DNA of 64,000 nt from Cyanoderma ruficeps (taxonomy: Eukaryota > Chordata > Aves > Passeriformes > Timaliidae). Each line of letters starts with the position of its first letter. The stretch's first letter is position 1. The position numbers and the translations under genes were made by a program. Of the stretch, positions 1 through 43,491 are shown piece after piece. The notes under the pieces were generated by a model. It made no database searches and had not been told where the DNA came from. It saw nothing but the letters and a program-made list of their open reading frames with translations. The DNA lies in contig VZDJ01007749.1 in assembly GCA_008694505.1 (NCBI GenBank), forward strand, positions 6,721,457-6,785,456. The letters are read 5' to 3'.

Positions 1-1613
1 AAGATCTTACTCAAAGTAACATTTTCCCATTTCATACATGCATTCAGTTTTGCTTGAGTAATCACGGTGTATTTGTTCTGGTATGAACTAGTGAAAACAA
101 CAAAAGTGCATTTCACAGGCTTTTCAAGTGAACATGTGTTGGAAATGTTTTGGGTTTCTCAGTGTAAAAAAGCTTCCATAAAATTGGATAGTGGGAAATT
201 AGAATAGGGCACACTTTGTATAATTTAAACACCCTATTGTGACTTCTGGTTTTAGTTATATTTTATGGATCTTCTATATATATTTATACTGGATCCTAGA
301 TGCTTGGAAAGCAAGCAGAATTAAAAACAAGCAAACAAAAAAAACCCCCTCCCAATGAACTATGTTCCTTATGCTTTACTGCAGTTAACCTAATGAGACT
401 GGCTGGTCCATTTGTACTAAAAATGGGACACATTTTAATTGTTAATATATCAAGTACATTTGGTGTAATTTTCAGAACTTTTGTTGATTTTTGCAAGGCT
501 TGAGGGCTATCAGAATTCTTTTAATTTTATAAAGAGCACAGTAGGTAAAAAAGTAAGGTAGGTAAAAAAGGAAGAAAAGGAAGTAGAGAATGACAGAACT
601 GAAGTGGAACCTCGGTTGGACAAGTTGGAGTGTAGCATTCAGTCCATTAAATTGAGTAAATGTTAAAAAGAACACTTACAAGGACTCCTTTTGTTGGTAT
701 CAATGCTTGATTTAGAAGCAATTGGAGCTCTGTTTTTGCAATCTGCCTCTGCTTGGGACTGTAGAGTAGAGAAGCATTATCTGGAGAACTGATGCTTCTG
801 ATGCATCTTTCTTCCAAAGCTCTTTAGTAAATATTAATTTATCTTAGATGAGCTGGAAGCTAGATCTCTGAGTGTGCCGGTTTTTTTGATACTGTATGTA
901 ACGTAGAAAAGGGACATGAAAACAAAGAAAGAAATACTTCTTTTGGAGAGCTTTTCTTCTGCAGGTCAGTTGGGAACTTTCATAAGCAGAATGGGGACAA
1001 CAAATTCAAAATTAGTCTGTTATGTGGAGAAGACTAGGTAAAAACCCAAATACAGGCAGGCAAGTTTGTTCACCAGGGGATGGTCTCTGTGAAGTGTGCA
1101 TTGAGTAAAGTGAGTAACAAATGAACAGGGTTGTTTCCCCTGATGCTAGCCCTTAAAACTATGATGAAGACTTCCCAATTCTTTTGTTGATTCACTAGGA
1201 ATCCTCTTCAAAGTCATCCTTCTTTTATGAAAATAAAATAAATATTGATCAGCTCCTTATAATCTGGAAAATCTGTAGCTCATGTTGTAATTATGATTTC
1301 TGTCAGATGTGGAGAGAGTTTTAATATTTCAAAGAATAATCAGAGTCTTATTTTCTTATTTTCAGCCTAAACAAAACTCTTTTACATTTAGAAGCTTATT
1401 ATGCCATCTGGTGATAGAAAAGCATGGATCTATTTATTCTTGTGCTAGGTGTTGTGTTTTTTTTTTCGTCTAGTGACCTAGGACCTGTTGGTTCACCTGG
1501 AATCTATTTTGTGTTGACTTTGCACATGTTTCAACTATGTGTGTGCAATTAAAGTGGAACTGACTGGAGGTAGTAATTTGCTATGCCTTTGTGTTGCCTC
1601 TTTCTGTTTCCAG
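1..1613 (+). other. EPRS1: EPRS1 intron (5' end off window)
   Basis: This is AT-rich non-coding sequence upstream of the first visible exon. It ends in a pyrimidine tract and CAG at 1611-1613. I see no coding exon or recognisable repeat in it. Confidence 0.8.
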
Positions 1614-32485
<30,872 letters not shown>

Positions 32486-32705
32486 ATCACTAGTGAAAGA
32501 ACCTTCTCCTTTATCTGTGAATTGAACTTTTTTTAATAAGACTGAAATAGCCCCTTAAACTTCAATCAGTTTTGTGACCTTTTTAAATAATTCAAAGACA
32601 AAGCCATAAACCGTAACCTGGCTCCCCAATGCTCAGTCTTAGGCTAGCAGTAATTCACAGACTTTTCTGTAAACATCTCCAATAATAAAGATGTATTGTG
32701 AGCTG
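32486..32705 (+). terminator. EPRS1: EPRS1 3'UTR and poly(A) signal
   Basis: A short 3'UTR of about 220 bases ends with AATAAA at 32684-32689. A GT-rich stretch (about 32708-32740, GCTGTGGTGGG then T-rich) follows, as expected of a downstream cleavage element. Confidence 0.85.
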
Positions 32706-35700
32706 TAACATGCTGTGGTGGGTTTTTTTCTGTGTTGCTCAGTAGGGAGGAATAGGTATCCTTTTTAGGTATTTTTTTCTGGTTTGGTGCATGTATTTCC
32801 TTGTACATTGAGAAAATGCCTGAAAGGTTGGAGACATATGTCATAAAAGCTGCAGTACACTTTAGTGTGCTGACATCTACTTTCTAGATGAAACATCTGC
32901 TTTTAATTTTGCCTTCAAATTTTTCAGTATACACTTGCTGCTAACCTGTAGACATAGTAATTACTACCTTTAGAAAACTCCCCTCTGAAGCCAGGTCTTT
33001 CAAGGAATATTTTCATAAAAACATAAAATCGTAAACGGCTTGGAAGCATTGGAAGGGACCTTAAAGATCAACTCATTCCAACTCCCCTGCCATGACAGGG
33101 ACACCTTCCACTAGACCAGGTACCTCAGAGCCCCATCCTGCCTGTCCTTGAACATTTCCAGGCATGGACCATCCACAGCTTTCCTGGACAACCTGTTCCA
33201 GTGCCTCACCACACTCACATTCAAGAATTTCTTCCTAATATCTCACCTGAACCTGCCCTCTTCCACTTTAAAGCCATTCCCCCTTGTCCTATCACTCCCT
33301 GCCCTTGTAAGTCCCTCTACAGGTTTCTCATAGGCTCCTTTAGGTGCTGGAAGGTGCTCTAAGGTCTCCCTGAAGCCTTCCCTGCTCCAGGCTGAGAAAC
33401 CCCAACACTCAGCCTGTCTGCACAGGAGAGGTGCTCCAGACCTCTGAGCCTCTTTATCAGCTTTCTCTGGACTCATTCCAATAACTGTACATTGTCCTTA
33501 TGTTGATGTCCCCAGAGCCAGAGTCAGCATTCCAGGTGGGGTCTCACAAGAGCCAAGGTAGAGGGAAAGAATCACCTCCCAGATTTTCACCCCCTCCTAA
33601 AGCAAGTTAGAAAGGTTAATAGCTACATTGCAGTAAGGTGCAGGTGGAGGCCATTTCTTGCAGATATTTTGCCAAGCTCTCTTTTCTTATGTTTCAAACT
33701 GGCCTTTATGGCTGTCTGACAGTGATGCTGCAGTGAGTAATGCAAAGGCAATCTGAAGAGAGTTAAGTTCAGTGCTAGAGATTTTAGCCTGTGGTTATAT
33801 CTGCAACATGTTTCATAAAACCTTTTTTGCTTTTCTTACACTTACCAAGTGTTGCTCTAGCAGAGGAGGCTGCATGTTACAGAGTTGAGAAATCATTTTA
33901 AAAATAACATTACTTCCATTCTGAGCACAAGATTGGTTTTAACAAATGAAGAAAGAGGTGGCCCTGGCACAAAACAGTGGTTAGATGACGCACTCTTGAT
34001 TTATTACTTTTTTCCCTCTTGTATGTTTGAGGGCTGTCTACATGAACACTTTCCCTGAAAAGAATGTAGTGAAAACTTGGCAATTAAAAAGTTGGACCAG
34101 TAAAATCCTCCCCAAACTCTTCCTGGGCTAACACTTCATGGCTGCCTGTTTACAAAAAACTGGTTTTATGTAGCAGCCATAGTCTTAAAAGCATGCAGGA
34201 GACTTAGAGTGCTATTGCCAGATCTTTGCTTTTCAAAGGCATGTAGAATGTTTGCTTTTCCCCAGATTCCCGTGGTCAGCCTTCCTAGTCAACATTTTGG
34301 ATATTAAAATTTGAACCTGGCCTGTCCAGTTTAGGATCATGTGCCTTGTGATAATGCCCCAGTTTTTCCCACAGAAAAGTGCAAAAATTACTAAATGTTT
34401 CAGATCAGCTTGCTCAGAGTGCTTGAAACTTAGAAATTCTCTGTAATATTCTTTGGATTACGGTTAGTCCTGAAGGGTTTGCTTCAATTGCATCTTAAAA
34501 TCATCTATCTTGCATTTGTCTAGATAATTTTCTCAGGTGTAGTAATGAGCAAAGGATTTAGGGAAGGATGTGCCTGTGCATGCATTTATCTTTGGATTCA
34601 GCTGACAAACCAGAGGAGTGCCCCTAAGGTCTCTATCCTGTTGTGCTGCCTCTAATGCTGGCTGGGATTATACTTTGAGAAAAAGGCTGAGCACTAACAC
34701 CAGAGTGATGTTTTCACAGCCTGAAAAAGTGGGTAACTAAGAGTAGCCTGGAGAGGGATTGGCCACAGCACCTCTTTGGTGCTGGGGAAAAGGAAAAACA
34801 GAAACCAGCAGCTTCAATGTCCTCAGGTATAAGAGGCAGGAATGCGCACAGATTTTTTGGCAGAGCAAACCAGATTTTTAAGAACAGATGAGCACTCTCA
34901 GCTCCCACTGAAATGCTCTACAACACCCATATTTTAAAAATGAGATGTGGAAGCTGTAAGTAACTCAGAACAAAGAAAAGGCAAAACCAAATGCAGCCTC
35001 TGACCTTACCGGTTTGAACAAACAGCCAACCTTCAACCAGTTGACTGGATCAAATCCTTCAGTAAACATGTTGACACGCTGTTCTTAGAAAGGAGTTGCT
35101 CTGAGCCTACAAATGGATTTGTTTGAAGACAGATTTCACAGAAGGCCAGCATTTTTTTTTTTAAACTTTTTTTTCCTCTTACTTTTCCTGAACATATATC
35201 TTCCTGGTGATAATAAGGCTTGAAGGGTCTGAAATGTTATTACCTAGCATGCAGATGTCCCTGTGATGATCTTCCACAAAGAGGCTAATGTTTGCCTGGG
35301 GGAGATAACATTCATGTCCAGTATCCTTCTGCTAAAAGCACAATCTGAGCTATCTGTGAAGCTTTATAGAAAAAAAAATTTCAGACCCTGAGTAGATTCT
35401 GTCTGTTAGAAAAATAGGTATATGAATTGCAATATTACACTGCTGTAGATTAAATGATACTGCTTTGTGTTTATAATAGAATTGCAAACTTCCTGGTGTT
35501 TAGTTATTGTATACTGATAAATTTGGGTTAAATTGGAAAGGGGGGGAAGGGAAGTGCCTTAACATCGTGCTAGCAGCTCCTGATTGGAAATAGAGCACAG
35601 GCGAGCATTTTAGCTCTGATGCAAAGTGAGTGCTTCGTTTATCTCTTGTTTTGGTAATCACAACATTGTGTAAGGTAAGGCTTTTGAGACCACTGAAGTT

Positions 35701-37278
35701 TGACCTTGGTCTCTATCTATTGAAAGGTGCACAACTTGAAAAAAAATTTCCACTTTTCATGCTCTGTAGTTCAAGTAATAAAATAAGTAGTTAAGCATCA
35801 CTTTAATACCAGAAGGAACAAAAACACCACAGAAATAGCTGGGATAGAAGTGATGACACAGGTATGAGAAGATGAAGAGAATAAATAAGTGCCAGTTTTC
35901 AATGTTGTAATTTGTTCTAGCAATCCACCCTTCCAGGCTTAATGATGTTCTTAAAATGGCAGGAGAAGGGGAACCCTTGAGTTGCAGCTGCAGCTTGTAG
36001 GTAGGCAAATGACCAAACGTTAAAGATTACGTATGTTGGCCGGCAAGGCTTCTAACAAACTGGACTTTAAACATAAATATTTTGGCTGTTGAAACCCTGA
36101 GGGCACAAATCCAGATGAAAAGTGGGGGTGGGTGTTTGTTTTTAACCTAAAGTTAATTCACCTTGGGAAGCCTAAGGCCAGCAGGGACAATTGGTCAGCT
36201 CAGGTTATCAATATTATCTTATCTCTCCATGGCTGTACTGCATGTAATTCATGTAATTTCCTTCCGTCCTATCTCAGAACTAACTGTGTGCATATATGTA
36301 CACAGATGGGCGTTTTAAATAAAAAGCTGCATCATAAATTTTCCAAGGAAGACACCTGGTCTTTTGGCCCATATTGCCTGGTGTGCCATTAGCAGTAGTT
36401 TGTGAGTTTGTGTTCATTATGGGGACACTCAGAGCTCAACAGGTACTGTAATGAGTGACAAAAAATGTTACTCCCTCAGCATCTATTTTCCAGAAATGGC
36501 ACAAAGTGCAAGTTAGGACTTCAGCAGCTTGAACTTCTGGCTGTGGTTTCCCCAACTCTGACTGTTATGTGCAAGCATAAGAGAGTTACTTTGAGATTTT
36601 TGAGACAGGGTTTTCAAAATGGGAAATAAACAATGTGCCTCAGCACATAACAATGTGCCTTATTGTTAAGCCTCAGCTTCCATGTCTACTGGCAATTTGT
36701 TTAGAAAATGACCTCCAAATTTTCTCCATATTCATGACCAATGTTAAAATGTGCCAAAAGCACAAGAAGTTGTTGTATTAGGTTGCTAAAATGGAAGATC
36801 AATTCAGTTGTCTTTGAAGCTTGTTCTATGGATAACATCTTCAGTGACTCTTAAAAGCAGTTCCTGTTCGTCGTGCTCTTAAAAATCATGTCCACCCAAC
36901 ATGGGTTTCAAATGTCTTTTTCTGCAGGTGTACAGTAAGATTTTTTCAGTACTAAAATTACTGGCAATAGAAATGGCAGGAACAGGCATGAAAGGAGATG
37001 TTTCTGCAAAAGAGAGGTCTTTTCTAACCACTTAAAATTTTGACCAACCTTCTTATGCTCTCCTGTCTGGGCCTTACTCAGTTTTTTAGGACACCAACAC
37101 TGGATAGAGGAGCAAGTGCCAGTGCTCCCAGTAGTCTTCCTTGATTTAATTTTCGTTTTGTAGGAAAAAATGTCTCCTGTGGGTGGGACACCTGCAAGGA
37201 CTGGAGCCCTCACAGTGTCTTCACATGACAAATCTCGCTGAACTGCCCTTTAAACTGATTTATTGTTTTACTGCTTCC
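32706..37278. other. Intergenic DNA between EPRS1 and the SLC30A10-like exon
   Basis: Apart from the CR1 fragment at 33012-33580 this stretch is AT-rich with no credible ORF, RNA gene or exon. It contains the upstream flank of the TATA promoter at 37279. Confidence 0.6.
33012..33580 (-). mobile_element. CR1 LINE 3' fragment
   Basis: The complement of CR1 is visible: GGAAGGGACCTTAAAGATCA, CTTCCACTAGACCAGG, CCCCCTTGTCCTATCACTCC, CAGCCTGTCTGCACAGGAGA, and GGTGGGGTCTCACAAGAGCC. About 570 bases, non-coding. It sits less than 350 bases beyond the EPRS1 poly(A) signal. Confidence 0.9.
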
Positions 37279-37286
37279 TATAAAAG
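37279..37286 (+). promoter_or_regulatory. TATA box of the SLC30A10-like exon
   Basis: TATAAAAG lies 125 bases upstream of the ATG at 37404. A start site near 37308-37312 would give a 5'UTR of about 95 bases with no upstream ATG. SLC30A10 downstream shows no comparable box and instead has a CpG island. Confidence 0.65.
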
Positions 37287-37293
37287 TGGCTCC

Positions 37294-37301
37294 CACATGT
37301 G
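37294..37301 (+). promoter_or_regulatory. CACATGTG E-box next to the TATA box
   Basis: A palindromic CACATGTG (USF/MITF-type E-box consensus) lies 8 bases after the TATA box and just upstream of the expected start. It is a sequence match only; chance occurrence is possible. Confidence 0.35.
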
Positions 37302-37403
37302 AGCAGCGCTGACAACTGAAGGGCAGGATCGCGGGCAGGGAGTTGCTCCTCACTCAGGGCTGTTTCCGTGGATCCCGGGAGCGCGGGGCAGGGAGCCGCA
37401 GGC

Positions 37404-37848
37404 ATGGGCCGGTACTCGGGCCGCAGCAGCCGCCTCATCCTCATGTGCGTGGTGAGCCTCGCCATTTTCGCCATCGAGATCTCGGTCGCCTACGTGGGCA
37501 ATTCCCTCTCCTTGGCCTCGGATGCCTTTGCTGTTCTCTCCCACCTGATCTCCATGATCATCGGGCTGTTCGGGGTCCGCTTCAGCCGCATCAGGTGGCA
37601 CAAGGCCAGCACCTTCGGCTTCTGCCGTGCCGACGTGCTGGGGGCGTTCGGCAACTCCGTCTTCGCCACCGCACTGATGTTCAGCATCTTCGTGGAGGCC
37701 ATCAAGAGGTTTATCAACCCCCAGAAGACTGAGAGAGCGCTGCTCGTCCTCATTATTGGGGTTTCGGGTCTGGGCTTCAACGTGTTGAACTACGTTATCT
37801 TCATGGAGTGCTGCTATTGTCATGCACCCCCCAGAGACACTGAAACAG
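37404..37848 (+). CDS. SLC30A10-like TM1-4 exon (alternative first exon or separate paralogue)
   Basis: This intact exon encodes 148 residues starting MGRYSGRSSRLILM, the N-terminal half of a CDF/ZnT cation transporter. It is about 43% identical by eye to exon 1 of SLC30A10 13 kb downstream, sharing MGRYSG, E25, the GNS and SD40 positions, R and A of the TM3 entry, and the TM4 LVLI/GLxxNV pattern. Four hydrophobic segments fall at about residues 11-31, 37-57, 78-98 and 112-133. TM2 reads D40-A-F-A43-V-L-S-H47, where SLC30A10 has N43/D47 and zinc ZnTs have H43/D47. The ATG has G at -3 and +4, no upstream ATG follows the TATA box, and the exon ends at ACAG|GTAAAT in phase 1. Read-through into the intron would stop after 150 residues. 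No TM5-6 or C-terminal exons were found before 50 kb. It may splice to SLC30A10 exons 2-4, encode a half-size protein, or be a decayed gene; the open frame argues against the last. Confidence 0.8.
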
Positions 37849-40800
37849 GTAAATAACCTTGTGCGGCTGCTCTGCCCCTCGGCGCTTCTGCTTGGTTATA
37901 GAGACTATTTACTGCTTCTCTGGGATGGGCGAGGAAAACGCAGTTTTCCTCACTCTTTTGTTAGCAAGGGTGATGGATTTTATGCCTGAACCTGTGCATG
38001 TTTCCAGCTGTGGCCACAGGTGTTTATCTGTAAGTCACAGGCGAGCAGTTTAAGTGTTGTCTTTCCAAAGCGTACAGTGGTCTGCAAAGGAAATTTCCTC
38101 TCTAATCCACTGGCTGGCCAAACACAGGACAAAGTGGGCTATCACCCTAAGGAGATACTTGTCATGAAATACCTAATCCTGAAATACTAGTCATCCCCAG
38201 TCTCGACCTCTCAATAATGCTGCAATTTTTATCAGAGACATGCTTATCTTTAGTGCAGTGTTCACTGTTTGCAGGAGACAAAAGACAGGTAAGTGCAAAA
38301 GGAGAGTCTCACCCTTTCTTGATTTGGGAATACGTTGTGAAAATATTTGGATGCTGACTGAAAAAACCTGTGACTAGAGTGCCAAGGATTCTTTACTGAC
38401 GTTTGTTAACCCGTGCTTGAGAGAGCATGCAGAGGAGAAACAGGCATACTCAGCCACAGAAACATTTTGCAGGAGGTTCTCTTCAGCGGATAGTTTTGCC
38501 CTTTCAGTTTATTTTTCTTAGCGTAGGATTTTTAAAAATTCTACATTTGGGAGGAGAGACGGGGACTGATATTTTTATTCCTGGAGAAACTCTCTCAATT
38601 TATTTGATGTAAGATACATGTGAGTTCTTTTTCTCTCTCTGAATGCTTTTATGTACACGTACAAATGCATTTCTTAAGACTAGAAATGTTTCAGTTGATA
38701 AAGGAGCCAGATATTTGCAAAGCGTTAACTGGGTGTATTGGGGGGAAGCTGAGAGCTTGGCTTAAAAAGCAGCTGCTGTTTGTACTGCTCTAGGTGAGGT
38801 AAGGTAAGGCTTATGTTTGACTGTCAGGTTGGACAGGGCTTTGGAACTAGAAATAAAAATTTGTCAGTTTGTGTTACGGTGTTTAATGTGTTTTCTGATG
38901 GACTTTTAAATTGCAAAATATTTCTGTTCATTATTAAAGGTATCTCCATATCATATTGAAGCTTTAACTTCCTTGCAGTTTAACATTAAAGCCAGATGCG
39001 TAACTGATTTTGGTGCCTGCTTGTTTATATGCTCACCTGTTTAAAACTGAAGTTGCTCTTAGTCTAGATTTCTGGTGATATATAATTTTCTGGGGTAATT
39101 GATTGGCTTTTGTGCTGGGAACTGTCGCCAATTCCTGACAAATTCTCTATTTATGATGACTTCTTGGACTGCTGCTTTCTAAATTGTGCTTCTGAGTCAA
39201 GTCAGGGAGGAGGAATACATTAGCACTTACAAAGGAATTAACTGAAATTAATGGCAATTTTGTAGCTAAAGGATGATCTCACTGAATTTCCACGATCCTG
39301 TTCCTAATAACTTTCTGGAACAACATATCCATCTCCAACAGACTCATGTCCAAAGACCTGGCAACTCAACTTTGTTTTCAACTGAATTGTTGAAAAGTTG
39401 CATGAGCCAGGGATGAATTTTGTAGTATCCCATAAATATAGTGTGTAGATTTGCTGGTGGTTTTACCTCTATGTTTCTGCTACATAGAAAGAAGAAGTGA
39501 AACTTCTCTGCTTCCAGTACTGCCCACAGGCAAGGTAATGCTGTTTTATACAGTAGAGGGAACGCTCTTTTCTTCCGGACTTAATTTTGCAGTTCCCACT
39601 TAGGTAAAATTTCCCATTTGTTTCCTCTAATTCTCTCTATATTCAACCTGACTGGGACTTTTATTACATTTCTTTCAAAGGAAAGAACAGATAGCTGTAG
39701 TCTGAAAAGTATACTAGCACGTTTTACATATATTTTAAGGATATATTAAAAAAAAAAACATGAAAAAAGAGAGATTCCATCTCTCTTCCTCTTGTCATCT
39801 TGCATATGAGGAAAATATGCTCTTTCCTGGACTTGGAAGGCAAGGTGAATTTTTTAGTGTGTCAGCACCAGTAGCAGAAATTCAGTCAGATGGACATGGT
39901 CTCTGAGTGCTGCTGGTGCTGTCCAGCTGTCCACAGACAGCACCTTTGGAGACACCTGGGAGGGCTCCTGACATCAGCGATGGTTTGCTGGAAGGTAAAG
40001 GTTTGTAGAGTAGCTCTCTACCTCTTAAGCTTTCTAGAGAAAGGGGACAATTGCCTCCACATCTCTGTTCCCCAGGTAGGGAATGGATTTAAACCACCTT
40101 CTCCTCTCTTGTTTCCACCACTTTGAAAAGGCCAAAGCAAAAATTGAGGAGAGCAGGTCCCTCCTCTAGTGCTGAACTATGTGTGCTGAGGGGAATGGGA
40201 GCATCTGAATCCACTGAAGCAAATTCTTCCATGTGTATGAGTGCCACAGTTTACCACCACAGGCAGCAATTCTCATTGCTCTGTTGCAAGGCCTACCAAC
40301 AGGGACGGAAAAATTACCTGATGGTAATTTTGGGTGGGATTCGTAGATGCTGCTGACAGTAGGGGCAGAGTGAGATGTGTCTATAGTGAGCCCAGTGAAC
40401 TCTGAGGAAGGTGTGTACAGGTGCCAAATCAGCTCTCCATTTTTTCCTTTGTTCCACAGCTGTACTCATTTAACTCATTGCAACATCCACTCCCCAAGTT
40501 CTCATCTTAGTAGGAATATTCTTGTTGAGCACGTATAAATGTGTTTTTTTTCGAGTTACCATCCCTGCTTACCCAGACAGAGCCAATTTCCTCCTTCACC
40601 CACTTTCTAGGTTTGTTTTGCTTCTCACCCCTAATTCTTCAATTCCTCACTCTTCATTTTTCTGGGTTTTGCTACCCTTTTGCTGTGTCTCCTATTCCCT
40701 AAGTCTTCACCTGCTGCCATTCCCATGTGCCCCTCTCTCAGTTGTTCAAATTACAGCTGTCCAGCTGCAAACACCTCTCTTCCCACCAGGTTGAATTAAG

Positions 40801-43292
40801 GTCTCTCTGTCCTCTAGGTCCATCCTTGCCCTTGATTCAGGCAAATGCAGTTCCCCATGCCAAGTCAGGGCTAAGAGGAGAAGTCAGCAAGAGAACAGGG
40901 AGGACATGCCCCTGTTCTTTCTTTTGATGCTGGCCCAGACCAGCCACTACAGGTATAAAAGTATTTCTATACTCTCTGAAGGAAGTGCTGTGTAGAGGAG
41001 CTTGAGCCAACTGGGCCATCCATAGCAAATGACATCACGGACTAGTTAGTGCTTTGGCTTAAAATCCAGGAAATACTTGTTAAAACACAGAAATAGTAAA
41101 GCTTCTCTAAGAAACTTTTCACAGAAATTGAAATTCACAGAAGATTTTCTTGCTGTTGGAAATGACAGAGCACCTTCAACCAGGGTTTTCTGACACTTCC
41201 GAGGTCTTGTATCTTATGCAGAAGGTTTTGGCACAAAGATGAAAAACAGGGCTGAGTAGCAAACAGATGAAAATAAAAAACATCATGCTCTCATAATAAA
41301 TACCAGACAATTTTAATACTGGCACTAGACCTTACAATAAAAGTACAGAAGCCTGTTTTACTGCACACAGAGACCCAATTACTCTTCTCCATGTAGGTCA
41401 GTGCAATTGTCTCTTCTGCTCATTTATACACAGTTTTAAACTGTTAGAGGAACCACAGTTTGAAAAACACCCCATTTAGTCTGATCATAGTAATTCTCTC
41501 TTGTTTGCCTTGAGAAAATAAATAAAGGTTTAACCTGGAGAAAACATTTGTTCTGTTGTCTTGTGATCTGTACAGGGAGGTGGGGAGGGAAGTAGGAATT
41601 AAGATGTCACCCAGTCCAACCCACCTGACACTGAGCCACCCATAAAATGTCTCGGACTGGGAGAAACAGTCTCTCATCTTCCCTTGAGAGACCTTGTGGC
41701 GTTTGCACAGCTCATTAAATAAAACATGTTCTGTCTGTGTTAGCAGCTGAGTGCCTTTTGCTTTTAAAGTCCCTTTTTGTGCAACTGAGCAGGTATGTGA
41801 GCTTTTGGTGTAGCATCACTGCTGGATCTTGGTTCTCCTCTTTCAGAGTGCACCAGCAGCCTGCCTCTCAGATAAGAGCTGGAATGTAAACCAGCAGTCA
41901 CACAAATGGAAAACATACCTTCTTTCTCCTTCTGGACCTATGCAGAGTGAGTTTGTTTGTAATGAGGCTTGCTGTGAGGTAAATCTTTTTTACAGGCTTT
42001 CTAAGTAGGAGACATTGGGGGGTAGACCTGTGAATGAAGAGAGGGACTCACCTTTACTGGCTGGGTGATTTGGGAAGACTTTGTTGCTGTAATATTCTGA
42101 ATTAAATATTCACATCTGTTGGTGCAAACATTCTGGTGCCAGGGGGAGTGTGAACATTTATAGAACAAAATAAATGAACAAATGGCTGCTTAATCTGTAT
42201 CTTAATGTCACAGACCTTCCCAGTGGAGGCCTGGTGAGCTAAAATATGCAGGTATCAAAAAAACAATTGTATTTGCAGCTGTGCTCTCTGATTCAACAAT
42301 TGCAAAAATGCGTACTGCAGGTGGCAAAAATGGCCTGGGAATTAAATCTCCAGAACAAAGGATTTCAGTTTCTTAGGTTGTCAGCCTGAAGAATTTCATG
42401 CTTACTTAATTTAACCCCATTTAAAAGAGAAAAAATAAGTTCCCTTGTTGGAATAGCTTTCTTTCTCAAATGCACTGCTGAAAGTGACAGACTTTGCCAG
42501 GTGATGATGTCTCAAAGACCTTTTTAAAGAATTAGAAGGAACCCTGAGTTTAACACCTGTAATGGCAAACCTCTCGTTTACTCTGCTTTTTGCACCTGAA
42601 AAGCCTAAAATCCTTTCCTCAAGATCAGCATTGTTCTGTGCTTCCTCTCTTTTGAGTGTGTTTTCAACAGGTTGATTTTATTTTTCCCTGAAAGCACCAA
42701 CCCTTCAGTAAACCCTTCACACCAATTCATCCCCTGGCTGCGTTCATACAGATGACTGTGGAATGCACAACACCAGAGTGTGCCAAAAGACAGTTCTGTC
42801 ACACAGTGCATCCTCATCCTCAGACTTGTGTTGCCTCTGTAGTGCACTGTGATGTCCATCTCCTAAACATTTATGCATAAATGAAGCAATGTATGCTTTA
42901 TGAATTTATTTCCGTAAATCTCAGAGGTGTTAATGTGTTGGCATGCAGGTAAACAGAGCCTAATGTAACAAAATATTTCAGTTTTATGGCTTTGCTGGAT
43001 GTAGTCCTCTCAAATGGAATAAAAAGGCCAGGGAACACTCTCAAAGTATTTTTAAATGTTTATCAAATGACTAAGACTGAACACATATTTATTTGAAGAT
43101 CTTCTTTAGTTTAATAGTGTGGCAAATAGCCCTCACCAAAATTTTCCAAAGCTTTTCTGAGCAGCCACTGCAAAGGTAACCAGATTTGTGCTAATTTGTA
43201 TTCAATGGAGCTCTAATACACAGTCTTTAAAAAGAACAGGGAAGAGACTGTGAAGGTTTATTTAGCAATGTCCTTCACTAAATTTCCTTCAG

Positions 43293-43491
43293 AATTTTGG
43301 GTGGCCTTCAAAGAAACTTCAGAAGATACTCTGAGGATTGGTTGTCAATGAGAAAAATGTGCGTCAAAGCGCGTAAAAGCAAATGGTTTTGGGCTACATT
43401 GTGTCCAAAATGGAAAGTGCGAAATGAAAAAGTGAAGCCTCTGAGTAAAGCAAGCAAAGCATCCCTGGATGGTTTATGCAACAGCATAAAG
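43293..43491 (+). other. Exon-like open stretch of unknown nature
   Basis: The stretch is preceded by TTTCCTTCAG, followed by AAAG|GTGAGA, and is open in one + frame, encoding a very basic Lys/Ser-rich sequence (GLQRNFRRYSEDWLSMRKMC at its start). It contains unusual CpG words for the surrounding AT-rich DNA. I recognise no family. It does not continue the frame of the TM1-4 exon, where it would stop after about 20 residues. It could be an unannotated or non-coding exon, a conserved element, or chance. Confidence 0.2.

Noticed and set aside
33243..33476. 77-codon − strand ORF
   Set aside because: It lies inside a CR1 3' fragment; such fragments often carry short chance ORFs and encode no function.
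37350..37823. 157-codon open frame on the − strand over the TM1-4 exon
   Set aside because: It is the reverse-complement shadow of a GC-rich coding exon; its residues (His/Glu/Ala-rich) mirror hydrophobic codons of the real frame.
39113..39235. Open stretch containing CWELSPIPDKF, checked as a C-terminal CDF exon (HxWEL-like)
   Set aside because: The surrounding residues do not match the CDF C-terminal domain and there is no HEVH before WEL or ATLH after it.
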